NCBI GenBank assembly: GCA_945897825.1
Contig: CAMDGX010000008.1
Location: 1 to 64,000 of the forward strand
From: Asaia bogorensis
GTDB taxonomy: Bacteria > Pseudomonadota > Alphaproteobacteria > Acetobacterales > Acetobacteraceae
DNA length: 64,000 bases
Reading direction: 5' to 3'
The notes below the pieces were generated by a model that worked only from the letters and a program-made list of their open reading frames with translations, was not told where the DNA came from and did no database searches. This document shows, one piece after another, positions 7,929 through 16,410 of this stretch (positions within the stretch are counted from its first letter, which is position 1; every line of letters starts with the position of its first letter). A program made the translations under genes and the position numbers.

Positions 7929-9791
7929 GTGCCGGCGGGGCAGCGCACGAAAACGGCGTCCAAGTGGGGGAGCATCCGCGTCTTGCAACCGACCGACATC
8001 TCGAATCCCGACTACTTCCACAAGGTCGTCGATTGCCAGTGGGCCTGTCCCGCGCATACGCCGGTGCCGGAATACATCCGGCTGATCGCCGCGGGGCGCT
8101 ACGACGACGCCTACATGATCAACTGGAAATCCAACGTGTTCCCGGGAATCCTGGGCCGCACCTGCGACCGCCCCTGCGAACCGGCGTGCCGGCGCGGGCG
8201 GGTGGAGGAGGAGCCGGTGGCGATCTGCCGGCTGAAGCGCGTGGCCGCGGACTTCAAGAGCGAGGATATCGCGCGGCGGGTGGCGCTCGGCCGGGCGCCT
8301 TCGAACGGCAAGCGGATCGCCTGCGTGGGCGCGGGGCCGGCCAGCCTGACGGTGGCGCGGGACCTCGCACCCTCGGGCTACGAGGTGGTGGTGTTCGACA
8401 GCGCCGATCGCGGCGGCGGGTTCATCCGCAGCCAGATCCCGAAGTTCCGCCTGCCGGAGAGCGTGATCGACGAGGAGATCGGCTACATCACCGAGCTCGG
8501 CGTCGAGACGCGTTACAACTCCTATATCCCGAGCCTCAAGGCGCTGCTGGAAGAGGGCTATGACGCGGTGTTCGTCGGTTCCGGCGCGCCGCGCGGGCGC
8601 GATCTCGATGTTCCCGGGCGCGCCGAGGCGGCGGCCAACATCCATATCGGGATCGACTGGCTTTCGAGCGTCTCGTTCGGCCACATCAAGTCCATCGGCC
8701 GGCGCGTGATCGTGCTCGGCGGCGGCAACACGGCGATGGATTGCTGCCGCTCCGCCCGCCGCCTGGGCGGCGAGGAAGTGAAGGTCGTGGTCCGCTCGGG
8801 CTTCGAGGAGATGAAGGCGTCCCCCTGGGAGAAGGAGGACGCGATGAACGAGGACATCCCGATCCTCAACTTCATGGTGCCCAAGACCGTCGAGCACGAA
8901 GGGGGCAAGCTCACTGGCATGACCTTCGAGAAGGTGAAGGCCGTTTACGACGACAAAGGCCGCCGCTCGCTGGTGCCGACCGGGGAGCCGGACGAGTTCA
9001 TCGCCTGCGACGACGTGCTGGTGGCGATCGGGCAGGAGAACGCCTTCCCGTGGATCGAGCGCGATATCGGGCTTGAGTTCGACCGCTGGGGGATGCCGAA
9101 GGTCGACGAGGTGACGTTCCAGTCCACCAACCCGAAGGTGTTCTTCGGCGGCGACGCGGCGTTTGGGCCCAAGAACATCATCTGGGCGGTGGCGCACGGC
9201 CACCAGGCGGCGATCAGCATCGACAAGTTCTGCCAGGACGGCGACCTGCGCGCCCGGCCGGCGCCCGACACGACGCTCGTGAGCCAGAAGATGGGCATCC
9301 ACGAGTGGAGCTACGACAACGATATCCGCATCGACCTGCGCTACAAGGTGCCCCACCTGGAGAAGAAGAAGGCGCTGTCGTCGATCAAGGACGAGGTGGA
9401 GCTGGGCTTCGACGTGGAGCTGGCCTTCAAGGAGGCGCAGCGCTGCCTGAACTGCGACGTGCAGACGGTGTTCGCGCCGAAGCTGTGCATCGAGTGCGAT
9501 GCGTGCGTCGATATCTGCCCGGTGGACTGCATCACCTTCACCGAGAACGGACCGGAGGTGGAGTTGCGCACGCGGCTCGAGGCGCCGGCGACCAACCTGA
9601 CGCAGGACATCTACGTCGCCGACGGGCTCAAGACCGGCCGGATCATGGCCAAGGACGAGGATGTCTGCCTGCATTGCGGCATGTGCGCCGAGCGCTGCCC
9701 GACCGGGGCGTGGGACATGCAGCGCTTCCTGCTCGACATGGCGCAGGTGACACCGATCGTGGCGGTCGAGAGGGAAGGAGTGGCGGCATGA
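7929..9791 (+). CDS. FAD-dependent oxidoreductase with Fe-S domains, electron-transfer partner of 2-oxoacid oxidoreductase
   Basis: A 620-residue flavoprotein related to the small subunit of glutamate synthase. The N-terminal domain has the GltD-type cysteine pattern (CQWACPAH, CDRPCEPAC). It is followed by an FAD-binding loop (VGAGPASLTVARDL) and an NAD(P) loop (VLGGGNTAMDC). The C-terminus has ferredoxin-type clusters: CIECDACVDICPVDC and CLHCGMCAERCP. The chosen start is a GTG with GAGGGG upstream. Its TGA overlaps the ATG of the alpha subunit. It probably passes electrons between NAD(P)H and the clusters of the 2-oxoacid:ferredoxin oxidoreductase encoded next; direction in the cell is unknown. 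Confidence 0.9.
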   Translation: MPAGQRTKTASKWGSIRVLQPTDISNPDYFHKVVDCQWACPAHTPVPEYIRLIAAGRYDDAYMINWKSNVFPGILGRTCDRPCEPACRRGRVEEEPVAICRLKRVAADFKSEDIARRVALGRAPSNGKRIACVGAGPASLTVARDLAPSGYEVVVFDSADRGGGFIRSQIPKFRLPESVIDEEIGYITELGVETRYNSYIPSLKALLEEGYDAVFVGSGAPRGRDLDVPGRAEAAANIHIGIDWLSSVSFGHIKSIGRRVIVLGGGNTAMDCCRSARRLGGEEVKVVVRSGFEEMKASPWEKEDAMNEDIPILNFMVPKTVEHEGGKLTGMTFEKVKAVYDDKGRRSLVPTGEPDEFIACDDVLVAIGQENAFPWIERDIGLEFDRWGMPKVDEVTFQSTNPKVFFGGDAAFGPKNIIWAVAHGHQAAISIDKFCQDGDLRARPAPDTTLVSQKMGIHEWSYDNDIRIDLRYKVPHLEKKKALSSIKDEVELGFDVELAFKEAQRCLNCDVQTVFAPKLCIECDACVDICPVDCITFTENGPEVELRTRLEAPATNLTQDIYVADGLKTGRIMAKDEDVCLHCGMCAERCPTGAWDMQRFLLDMAQVTPIVAVEREGVAA

Positions 9792-11662
9792 GCCCGCAGG
9801 ACGCCAATTTGCCGAGCTCCGCCTCGACCGTGAAGCCGATCGTTGCCGTGAACGATTTCGTGGTGAAGTTCGCCAACGTGAACGGCTCCGGCTCCGCCTC
9901 GGCGAACCAGCTGTTCGCCAAGGCGATCCTGCGCATGGGCATCCCGGTGACGCCGCGCAACATCTTCCCGTCGAACATCCAGGGGCTGCCGACCTGGTAT
10001 GAGATGCGGATCTCCGACCGCGGCCACATGGGCGCGCGCGAGGGCACCGATCTCATGGTCGCGATGAACCCGCAGACCTGGGACGAGGACCTGAAGTCGA
10101 TCCGGCCCGGCGGCTACCTGTTCTACGACAACACCAAGCCGATGCCGGCGAGCAAGTTCCGCACCGACATCACGGTGATCGGCATGCCGCTCACCAGCTT
10201 CACCAATGCCGCCTACTCGGTGCCGCGCGAACGGCAGCTGTTCAAGAACATCATCTATGTCGGCGCGCTGTCGGCGCTGATCAACATCGATCCGAAGGTG
10301 ATCGAGGACCTGCTGGCCAGCCAGTTCAAGGGGCGCGACAAGCTGATCGCGGCGAACCACAAGGCGCTGCACATGGGCCGCGACTATGCGCTGGCGCATT
10401 TGCCGTGCCCGATCGGGCTGACGCTGGCGGCCAGCGACAAGGTGGGCGACCGCATCTTCCTCGACGGCAACACGGCCGCTGCCCTCGGCGCGGTGTATGG
10501 CGGGGCGACGGTGTGCGCCTGGTATCCGATCACGCCCTCCTCCTCGCTGGCCGAGGCGTTCACGGCGTTCTGCGGCCGGTATCGGGTGGACAAGGAGACC
10601 GGCAAGAAGAAGTTCGCCATCGTGCAGGCCGAGGACGAGCTGGCCTCGATCGGGATGGTGATCGGCGCCGGCTGGAACGGGGCGCGGGCGTTCACCGCCA
10701 CGTCCGGGCCGGGGATCAGCCTGATGAGCGAGTTCATCGGGCTCGCCTATTTCGCGGAAATCCCGGCGACGATCTTCAACGTGCAGCGCAGCGGGCCCTC
10801 CACCGGCATGCCGACGCGCACGCAGCAATCGGATATCGCGATCTGCGCCTACGCCAGCCATGGCGACAGCAAGCACCCGCTGCTGATCCCGGAGGACCCG
10901 AACGAGTGCTTCCAGTTCGGCTCCATGGCGCTCGACCTGGCCGACCGGCTGCAGACGCCGGTTTTCGTCATGCTCGACCTCGAGATCGGCATGAACGAGC
11001 GACTGACGGCGCCGCTGGAGTGGGATGACAGCCGCAGGATGGACCGCGGCAAGGTGATGACGGCCGAGGAATTGCAGGCCGGGCGCGTGTTCGGCCGCTA
11101 CCTCGATGTGGATGGCGACGCGATCCCGTATCGCACCTATCCCGGCACGCATCCCTCCAAGGGCGCCTACTTCACCCGCGGCACCTCGCGCGACGAGTTC
11201 GCGCGCTATACCGAGGCGGGCGATGCCTACCAGCGCAACATGGAGCGGCTGCTGAAGAAGTGGGACACGGCCAAGGGCCTGGTGCCGCCGGCGATCCGCA
11301 CCGATGCGGGCAAGCCTACCAAATACGGCGTGATCTTCTACGGCTCCACCAGCCCGGCCATCCCCGAGGCAGCCGAGATCCTGGAGCAGCAGACCGGCGT
11401 GGTGCTGAACCAGCTGCGCATCCGCGCCTTCCCGTTCGGGCCGGAGGTGGAGGCGTTCATCGAGCAGCACGAGACGGTGTTCGTGGTCGAGCAGAACCGC
11501 GACGCGCAGATGCGCACGCTGCTGATCAACGAGCTGGAAACCAATCCGAAGAAGCTGGTGCGCGTGCTCCACTACAACGGCGAACCGATCACCGCCGAGT
11601 TCATCGCCGGCGACATTGGCCGCCACCTCAACCCCGCTCCAGTCCGGGAGGCCGCAGAATGA
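9788..11662 (+). CDS. korA: 2-oxoacid:acceptor oxidoreductase, alpha subunit (fused gamma-alpha)
   Basis: A 624-residue subunit of a thiamine-diphosphate 2-oxoacid:ferredoxin oxidoreductase (probably 2-oxoglutarate type), interconverting a 2-oxoacid plus CoA with acyl-CoA, CO2 and reduced ferredoxin. Residues about 20-200 are the gamma domain (NGSGSASANQLFAKAI). The rest is the alpha domain with YPITPSSSLAEAF, QAEDELASIGMVIGAGWNGARA and TSGPGISLMSE. Fused gamma-alpha plus a separate beta is the usual KorAB layout. The ATG is placed by the ATGA overlap with the preceding gene and a match to the family N-terminus; reading further upstream only follows the other gene in a wrong frame. Confidence 0.92.
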   Translation: MSPQDANLPSSASTVKPIVAVNDFVVKFANVNGSGSASANQLFAKAILRMGIPVTPRNIFPSNIQGLPTWYEMRISDRGHMGAREGTDLMVAMNPQTWDEDLKSIRPGGYLFYDNTKPMPASKFRTDITVIGMPLTSFTNAAYSVPRERQLFKNIIYVGALSALINIDPKVIEDLLASQFKGRDKLIAANHKALHMGRDYALAHLPCPIGLTLAASDKVGDRIFLDGNTAAALGAVYGGATVCAWYPITPSSSLAEAFTAFCGRYRVDKETGKKKFAIVQAEDELASIGMVIGAGWNGARAFTATSGPGISLMSEFIGLAYFAEIPATIFNVQRSGPSTGMPTRTQQSDIAICAYASHGDSKHPLLIPEDPNECFQFGSMALDLADRLQTPVFVMLDLEIGMNERLTAPLEWDDSRRMDRGKVMTAEELQAGRVFGRYLDVDGDAIPYRTYPGTHPSKGAYFTRGTSRDEFARYTEAGDAYQRNMERLLKKWDTAKGLVPPAIRTDAGKPTKYGVIFYGSTSPAIPEAAEILEQQTGVVLNQLRIRAFPFGPEVEAFIEQHETVFVVEQNRDAQMRTLLINELETNPKKLVRVLHYNGEPITAEFIAGDIGRHLNPAPVREAAE

Positions 11663-12714
11663 CCTACCTTCCCAAGCCCAAGCTGGCCCACCCCGACCTG
11701 CCGCGCAACGAGCTGGGGTTCACCCGGCGCGACTACGAAGGGCCGGTCTCGACCCTGTGCGCCGGCTGTGGCCACGATTCGATCTCGGCGGCGATCATCC
11801 GCGCCGTGTTCGAGCTGAACCTGCCGCCGCACCGCATCGCCAAGATGTCGGGCATCGGGTGTTCGTCCAAGACGCCCTCGTATTTCCTCGGCAACTCGCA
11901 CGGCTTCAACTCGGTGCACGGGCGCATGCCCAGCGTGCTGACCGGGGCGAACCTGGCCAACAAGGAGCTGCTGTATCTCGGCGTGTCCGGCGACGGGGAC
12001 AGCGCCTCGATCGGGTTCGGGCAGTTCAGCCACTCGATCCGGCGCGGCGTGAACATGACCTACATCGTCGAGAACAACGGGGTGTACGGGCTGACCAAGG
12101 GCCAGTTCTCCGCCACCGCCGACCGTGGCGCCAAGAACAAGCGCGGCGTTGCGAACATGGACGAGGCGATCGACATGATCGGCATCGCCATCCAGCTCGG
12201 CGCCACCTATGTCGCGCGCAGCTTCTCGGGCGACAAGGGCCAGCTGGTGCCGCTGATCAAGGGCGCGCTGCAGCACAACGGCGCGGCGTTCATCGACTGC
12301 ATCTCGCCGTGCGTGGCGTTCAACAACCACGACGGCAGCACAAAGAGCTTCGACTACGTGCGCGAGCACAACGAGGCGGTGAACTTCCTCGACGTGATCA
12401 CCGGGCGCAACGAGATCACCGTGGACTACGAGCCGGGCACGACGGAGATCGTGCGCCAGCACAACGGCAGCCTGCTGAAGCTGCGCAAGCTGGCCAACGA
12501 CTACGACGTGACCGACCGGGTGGCGGCGATGAACTTCCTCGAGACCCGCAAGGCGCGCGGCGAGATCGTCACCGGCCTGCTCTATGTCGATCCCGACGCC
12601 GAGGACATGCACGGCTACCTGGAAACCCACGACAAGCCGTTCAACACCATGACCGACGAGGAGCTGGTGCCAGGCGCCGCGGCGCTGGCCAAGCTGAACG
12701 CCTCGCTGCGGTAG
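11659..12714 (+). CDS. korB: 2-oxoacid:acceptor oxidoreductase, beta subunit
   Basis: A 351-residue TPP-binding beta subunit. It shows CAGCGHDS and GIGCSS, then the TPP/Mg motif GDGDSASIGFGQF with ENNGVYGLTKGQ, and a later Cys in FIDCISPC, together the four cysteines for the beta-subunit [4Fe-4S] cluster. Its start overlaps the alpha-subunit stop (ATGA), completing a tight three-gene operon. Paired with korA and the flavoprotein, the complex would provide a ferredoxin-linked bypass or alternative to 2-oxoglutarate dehydrogenase. A two-hairpin terminator follows at 12736-12776. Confidence 0.93.
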   Translation: MTYLPKPKLAHPDLPRNELGFTRRDYEGPVSTLCAGCGHDSISAAIIRAVFELNLPPHRIAKMSGIGCSSKTPSYFLGNSHGFNSVHGRMPSVLTGANLANKELLYLGVSGDGDSASIGFGQFSHSIRRGVNMTYIVENNGVYGLTKGQFSATADRGAKNKRGVANMDEAIDMIGIAIQLGATYVARSFSGDKGQLVPLIKGALQHNGAAFIDCISPCVAFNNHDGSTKSFDYVREHNEAVNFLDVITGRNEITVDYEPGTTEIVRQHNGSLLKLRKLANDYDVTDRVAAMNFLETRKARGEIVTGLLYVDPDAEDMHGYLETHDKPFNTMTDEELVPGAAALAKLNASLR

Positions 12715-12735
12715 TCTTCGCCAAGGTTTGAGGGT

Positions 12736-12776
12736 GCAGGGGGCTCGGCCCCCTGCCGGGCCTGGGCAGCGCCCAG
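12736..12776. terminator. Two-hairpin bidirectional terminator, repeat family 2, copy 1
   Basis: Two adjacent perfect GC hairpins lie between the convergent korB and truncated haemoglobin genes. The first (12736-12756) is GCAGGGGGC with its complement around TCG. The second (12762-12776) is CTGGGC/GCCCAG around AGC. The second hairpin is identical in sequence to the one at 55899-55913, and the flanking CTTGCT is also shared. There is no long T run. Position after a convergent pair fits a bidirectional terminator. Confidence 0.7.
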
Positions 12777-12792
12777 CCTCGCTTGCTGCGCC

Positions 12793-13233
12793 CTATCCCG
12801 CCACCCGCTGCGGCAGATCGAGCGGGATCAATCCCATTTCCAGGCTGCGGGCGATGCGGCGGGCCCTCTCGCGCATGTGCTCGGCGCCGGCGGGGGTGAA
12901 ATGGGCGTCGGCCGTGCGCTCGAAGATCTCCAGCCAGCGTGTGAAATGCGCCGGGGTCAGGGCGAGGTGCGCATGCGCCTGCATCGGCCGGCCATGGTAT
13001 TCCCCGGTCATGAGCGCGACCGAGCACCAGAAGCCGGTGATGGTGGCGATGTGGGCCTCCCAGTCCGCTACGCCGGCGAAAACCGGGGCCAGGACGGGGT
13101 CCTGGCGCGCCGTGCCGTAGAAATCGCGCAGGAAGGCTTCGATCGCCGGTCGGTCGAGGCCTGTCTGCGCCATCACGGCGCGGGTGAGGGCGACGCGGCG
13201 CTCGGGATCGGGCTCGTGGGGGAAACTGGACAT
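12793..13233 (-). CDS. Group III truncated haemoglobin
   Basis: A 146-residue protein of the truncated haemoglobin (2/2 globin) fold, group III. Visible features are the FYGTARQDPVLAPVF segment, the helix with DWEAHIATITGFWCSVALMTGEYHG, and HLALTPAHFTRWLEIF, where the His in the ALTPAHF region fits the proximal haem ligand helix. Groups of this type bind O2 or NO and are linked to redox or nitrosative stress; the exact role is unknown. The start at MSSFPHEP matches the family length; a longer frame reaching 13299 adds 22 residues unlike the family. Convergent with korB. Confidence 0.85.
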   Translation of the reverse strand: MSSFPHEPDPERRVALTRAVMAQTGLDRPAIEAFLRDFYGTARQDPVLAPVFAGVADWEAHIATITGFWCSVALMTGEYHGRPMQAHAHLALTPAHFTRWLEIFERTADAHFTPAGAEHMRERARRIARSLEMGLIPLDLPQRVAG

Positions 13234-13358
13234 GGCCCAGCATAGGCGGTGAAATTGGCTTTTCCAATACCAATTTGAGGTCGCCGATCGCGTTCCCATC
13301 TGCGTGAACGCGCGACGATGGGGTTGCGGCCCGGCCTGATCCGGGCGAGGAGCGGTGC

Positions 13359-13841
13359 ATGCGGATCGCCTCGTTGTGTCTTTGCGCGCTGTGCGCGCTG
13401 GCCGGCCCCGCGCCGGCTGGCCCAGCCCGGGCGCAATCCGGCCCGCCGGCGCCGCTGGCGGTGGAGGCGCCGCGGCCCGCGACGTCGCGCGAGTTCCTGT
13501 ACCAGGGCGAGGCCACCAGCATCCTCGGGCGCCAGGTGCTTGGCCCGGAGGGCGCGGTGGCCGGACGGATCGTCGACGTGCTGGTTGGCGATGCCGGCCT
13601 GCCGCGCGCGGCGGTGATCGAGTTCGGCGGCTTCATGGGCGTGGGCAACCGGCGGGTCGCGGTCACCTGGAGCTCGCTGGCCTTCAATGCCGCCGCGCGC
13701 ACCATCTCGCTCGACATGACGGTGGACCAGATCCGCGCCGTTCCGAAGTTCCGCGAGCCCGAGAAACCCGCCGATCCGCCGGTCAGCGTTGCGGTGCCGC
13801 CACCGGGCGCCAAGCCGCCGCCGATTCCGCAGGGGCCGTGA
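13359..13841 (+). CDS. Exported PRC-barrel domain protein
   Basis: A 160-residue protein with a signal peptide (MRIASLCLCALCALAG, cleavage near ARAQS). The mature part holds a PRC-barrel: SILGRQVLGPEGAVAGRIVDVLV, then FGGFMGVGNRRVAVTWSSL. The tail is proline-rich (PPPGAKPPPIPQGP). PRC barrels mediate protein contacts in RNA processing and membrane-associated systems; in this exported alphaproteobacterial form the function is unknown. A CGAGGAG ribosome site precedes the ATG. Its TGA overlaps the GTG start of the MFS gene. Confidence 0.85.
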   Translation: MRIASLCLCALCALAGPAPAGPARAQSGPPAPLAVEAPRPATSREFLYQGEATSILGRQVLGPEGAVAGRIVDVLVGDAGLPRAAVIEFGGFMGVGNRRVAVTWSSLAFNAAARTISLDMTVDQIRAVPKFREPEKPADPPVSVAVPPPGAKPPPIPQGP

Positions 13842-15172
13842 CGGCGCCGCAGCCTTCCCGCGGGCAGCAGCGCGCGCTCGACTGGTTCAACTTCCTCGTG
13901 GCCAACGCGCAGACGGGGTTCGGCGCGTTCGTGGCCGTCTACCTGACGTCCCAGGCATGGACGCAGGGGCAGATCGGGCTGATGCTGAGCGTCGGCACGG
14001 TGGCGTCGATCGTGAGCCAGGTGCCGGCCGGGGCGGTGGTGGACGCGATCGCCAGCAAGCGGCTGGCCGCCTTCGTCGCCTGCGCCACGATCTCGGTCTG
14101 CGCGCTGCTGATCGGGCTGTGGCCGGTCGAGCTGTCGGTCTTCGTCGCCAAGATCCTGCACGGGTTCGCCAGTTCGCTGCTGTCGCCGTCGATCGCGGCA
14201 ATGAGCCTGGTGCTGGTGGGGCACGTGGCGCTGGGTGAGCGGCTGGGGCGCAATGCCCGCTATGCCGCGGCCGGCAGCGCGATCGCGGCGGCGGTGATGG
14301 GGTTCATCGGCACCTATGTGTCGGAGGCTGCGGTATTCTATCTCACGGCGGCCCTGATGGCCCCGGCGCTGCTGGTGCTGCGCGCCATGGGCGGGCCGGT
14401 GGCGCAGCAACTGCCGGGTGCCGCGTTGCTGCCGGCGGCCGGGCCGCCGCCGCCGGGGGTGCTGCGCGCCGGGCTCGGGCTGCTGACGGACCGGCGGGTG
14501 CAGGCCTTCGCGCTGGCGGTGGTGCTGTTCCACCTCGCCAATGCCGCCCAGCTGCCGCTGATGGCCAGCGAGGTGACGGTGCAGACCGGCAGCTATGCCA
14601 GCATGGTGATCGCCGCCTGCATCGTGCTGCCGCAGTTCATCGTGGTGGGGCTGGCGCCCATGGTTGGGCGGCGCGCGCAGCTTTGGGGGCGGCGGCCGGT
14701 GCTGGCGCTGTGCTTCCTGGCGGTGCCGCTGCGCGCGGCGCTGCTGGCCGTGGCGGACTCGCCCTATGCGCTGATCGCGATCCAGGCGCTGGACGGCATC
14801 AGCGCGGCCGGCTTCGGCGTGCTGGTGCCGCTGGTGGCCGCCGACCTGACGCGCGGGACCGGCCGGTTCAACCTGTGCCTGGGGATGTTCGGCCTGATGT
14901 CCGCGCTGGGGGCGACCTTGAGCACGGCGCTGGGCGGGATGGTGGCGGACGCGGCCGGCACGCCGGCGGCCCTGCTGGTGCTGGCCGGCTGCGGGCTGCT
15001 GGCGGTGGCGACCGTGGCGTTCGTGGTGCCCGAGACGCGCGAGGAACCCGGCGCGCCCGTTATCCGGCCCGCAGCGCCCGGTTCTCCAGCCGGCTCAGCA
15101 GCCGCACCAGCGGCCACAGCAGCGCGAAATAGATCAGCGCCGCGGCCACGATCGGCGTCGGGTTGTAGGTGA
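13838..15172 (+). CDS. MFS transporter
   Basis: A 444-residue major facilitator with about eleven to twelve hydrophobic segments, starting at a GTG that overlaps the preceding stop (GTGA). The first cytoplasmic loop includes VPAGAVVDAIASKRLA. VPETREEPG marks the end of the last helix. The remaining 35 or so residues (rich in Pro, Ala, Arg, Ser) are read antisense to the final 113 bases of the amino-acid permease gene at 15060. That tail is low in complexity and probably not functionally constrained. Substrate unknown; co-transcription with the PRC-barrel gene is likely. Confidence 0.82.
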   Translation: MTAPQPSRGQQRALDWFNFLVANAQTGFGAFVAVYLTSQAWTQGQIGLMLSVGTVASIVSQVPAGAVVDAIASKRLAAFVACATISVCALLIGLWPVELSVFVAKILHGFASSLLSPSIAAMSLVLVGHVALGERLGRNARYAAAGSAIAAAVMGFIGTYVSEAAVFYLTAALMAPALLVLRAMGGPVAQQLPGAALLPAAGPPPPGVLRAGLGLLTDRRVQAFALAVVLFHLANAAQLPLMASEVTVQTGSYASMVIAACIVLPQFIVVGLAPMVGRRAQLWGRRPVLALCFLAVPLRAALLAVADSPYALIAIQALDGISAAGFGVLVPLVAADLTRGTGRFNLCLGMFGLMSALGATLSTALGGMVADAAGTPAALLVLAGCGLLAVATVAFVVPETREEPGAPVIRPAAPGSPAGSAAAPAATAARNRSAPRPRSASGCR

Positions 15173-15722
15173 GGCTCTGCGCCTGGCGCGCCTGGAACAG
15201 CAGCTCCGGCATCGCCACCACGCTGCCAAGTGCCGTGAGCTTTACCACCTCCAGCGTGTTGGACATCAACTCCGGCAGCACGTTGCGCACCGCCTGCGGC
15301 AGGATGACATACGCCATGGTCTGGCTGCGCGAGAGGCCGGTGGAGCGCGCGGCCTCCGCCTGGCCCGAGGGCACCGAGTCGATGCCGGCGCGCAGGATCT
15401 CGCCGTAATAGGCGCCGGTGTTGAGGAAGAAGGCCAGCGCCACGCAGCCGAAGCCGCCGAGTTCGATGCCCGCGAAGGGCAGGCCGGCATAGAGGAAGAT
15501 CAGCAGCACCAGCGGCGGGAAGGCGCGGAAGAAATCCACCCAGGCGATCAGCGGCCAGCGCACCCAGCGCGAGCGGATGCGCGCCAGCAGCGCCAGCGCG
15601 AGCCCGCCGGCCAGCCCCAGCGGCACGACGGTGATCGACAGCAGCAGCGTGTTGCCAAGGCCCGCGAGCAGGATCGGCCAGGCCGCCTTCATGATCTCGA
15701 TGTTGAAGAAGGTGTCGAGCAT
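15060..15722 (-). CDS. Amino acid ABC transporter permease (second permease)
   Basis: A 220-residue HisM/GlnP-type inner-membrane permease of a polar amino-acid ABC importer. The EAA loop, which docks the ATPase, reads EAARSTGLSRSQTMAYVILPQAVRNVLP. There are about five hydrophobic segments. The ATG shares a base with the stop of the first permease gene (TGATG), so both are translated together. Its 3' end overlaps the tail of the convergent MFS gene by 113 bases. The substrate is not evident from the permease alone. Confidence 0.92.
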   Translation of the reverse strand: MLDTFFNIEIMKAAWPILLAGLGNTLLLSITVVPLGLAGGLALALLARIRSRWVRWPLIAWVDFFRAFPPLVLLIFLYAGLPFAGIELGGFGCVALAFFLNTGAYYGEILRAGIDSVPSGQAEAARSTGLSRSQTMAYVILPQAVRNVLPELMSNTLEVVKLTALGSVVAMPELLFQARQAQSLTYNPTPIVAAALIYFALLWPLVRLLSRLENRALRAG

Positions 15723-16402
15723 CACTTCTTCCACGCAAAGCGCGTCTCGACCCAGCGGCCGGCGACGACGACGGGAATGAACAGCACCAGGTAGGCGGCG
15801 GCACCGAGCATCAGCGGCGAGGGGTTGTAGCTGTTCGAGACCGCCGAGGAGGCCTGGCCCAGGATCTCGGACACCGCCACCACCGAGCCGAGTGCGGTGC
15901 CCTTGGTGATGGCGATGGTGCGGCTGGTCAGCGGCGGGATGGTCAGGCGCAGCGCCTGCGGCAGCACCACGCCGAGCAGCGTTTGCGTGAACGACAGCCC
16001 GGTGGAGCGCGCCGCCTCCCACTGGCCGCGCGGCACGGCGGTGATGCCGGCCCAGAAGATCTCCTCGCTGAACGCCATCAGCACCAGGGCGAGGGCCGCC
16101 CAGGTGGAGACGAAGCCGGACGGCACGATGTCCATGCTCGGCAGGCCGAAATAGATCAGCACGATGATCACCAGCGGCGGCAGCGCGCGCAGCACGTCCA
16201 CCACGAAGATCAGCAGCCAGTTCAGCGGCCTTATGCCGGCGGCGCGCAGCAGGGCGAGGGCCAGCCCGCTGGCGATGCCGGTGACGACCACCAGCACGGC
16301 CAGCTCGATCGTCACCAGCATGCCGTACAGGATGTCCGGCCAGTATTTGGCCATGACGCGGGCGTTGAAGAACGTGTCGAGGAAGCGGTCCCAGCCGGTC
16401 AT
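15722..16402 (-). CDS. Amino acid ABC transporter permease (first permease)
   Basis: A 226-residue paralogue of the following permease, with the EAA loop EAARSTGLSFTQTLLGVVLPQALRLTIPP and an N-terminal MTGWDRFLDTFF. The two permeases would form the heterodimeric channel of a polar amino-acid importer. It lies eight bases after the ATPase gene and is coupled to the second permease. Gene order binding protein, ATPase, permease, permease on the minus strand is a complete transporter operon. Confidence 0.92.
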   Translation of the reverse strand: MTGWDRFLDTFFNARVMAKYWPDILYGMLVTIELAVLVVVTGIASGLALALLRAAGIRPLNWLLIFVVDVLRALPPLVIIVLIYFGLPSMDIVPSGFVSTWAALALVLMAFSEEIFWAGITAVPRGQWEAARSTGLSFTQTLLGVVLPQALRLTIPPLTSRTIAITKGTALGSVVAVSEILGQASSAVSNSYNPSPLMLGAAAYLVLFIPVVVAGRWVETRFAWKK

Positions 16403-16410
16403 GTGCGCGG

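Noticed and set aside
9305-9787. In-frame N-terminal extension of the 2-oxoacid oxidoreductase alpha subunit
   Set aside because: It lies inside the flavoprotein gene in another frame; the ATGA start at 9788 matches the family N-terminus.
13887-14541. Minus-strand frames opposite the second MFS gene
   Set aside because: Arg/Ala/Pro-rich shadow frames; the plus strand shows a full transporter.
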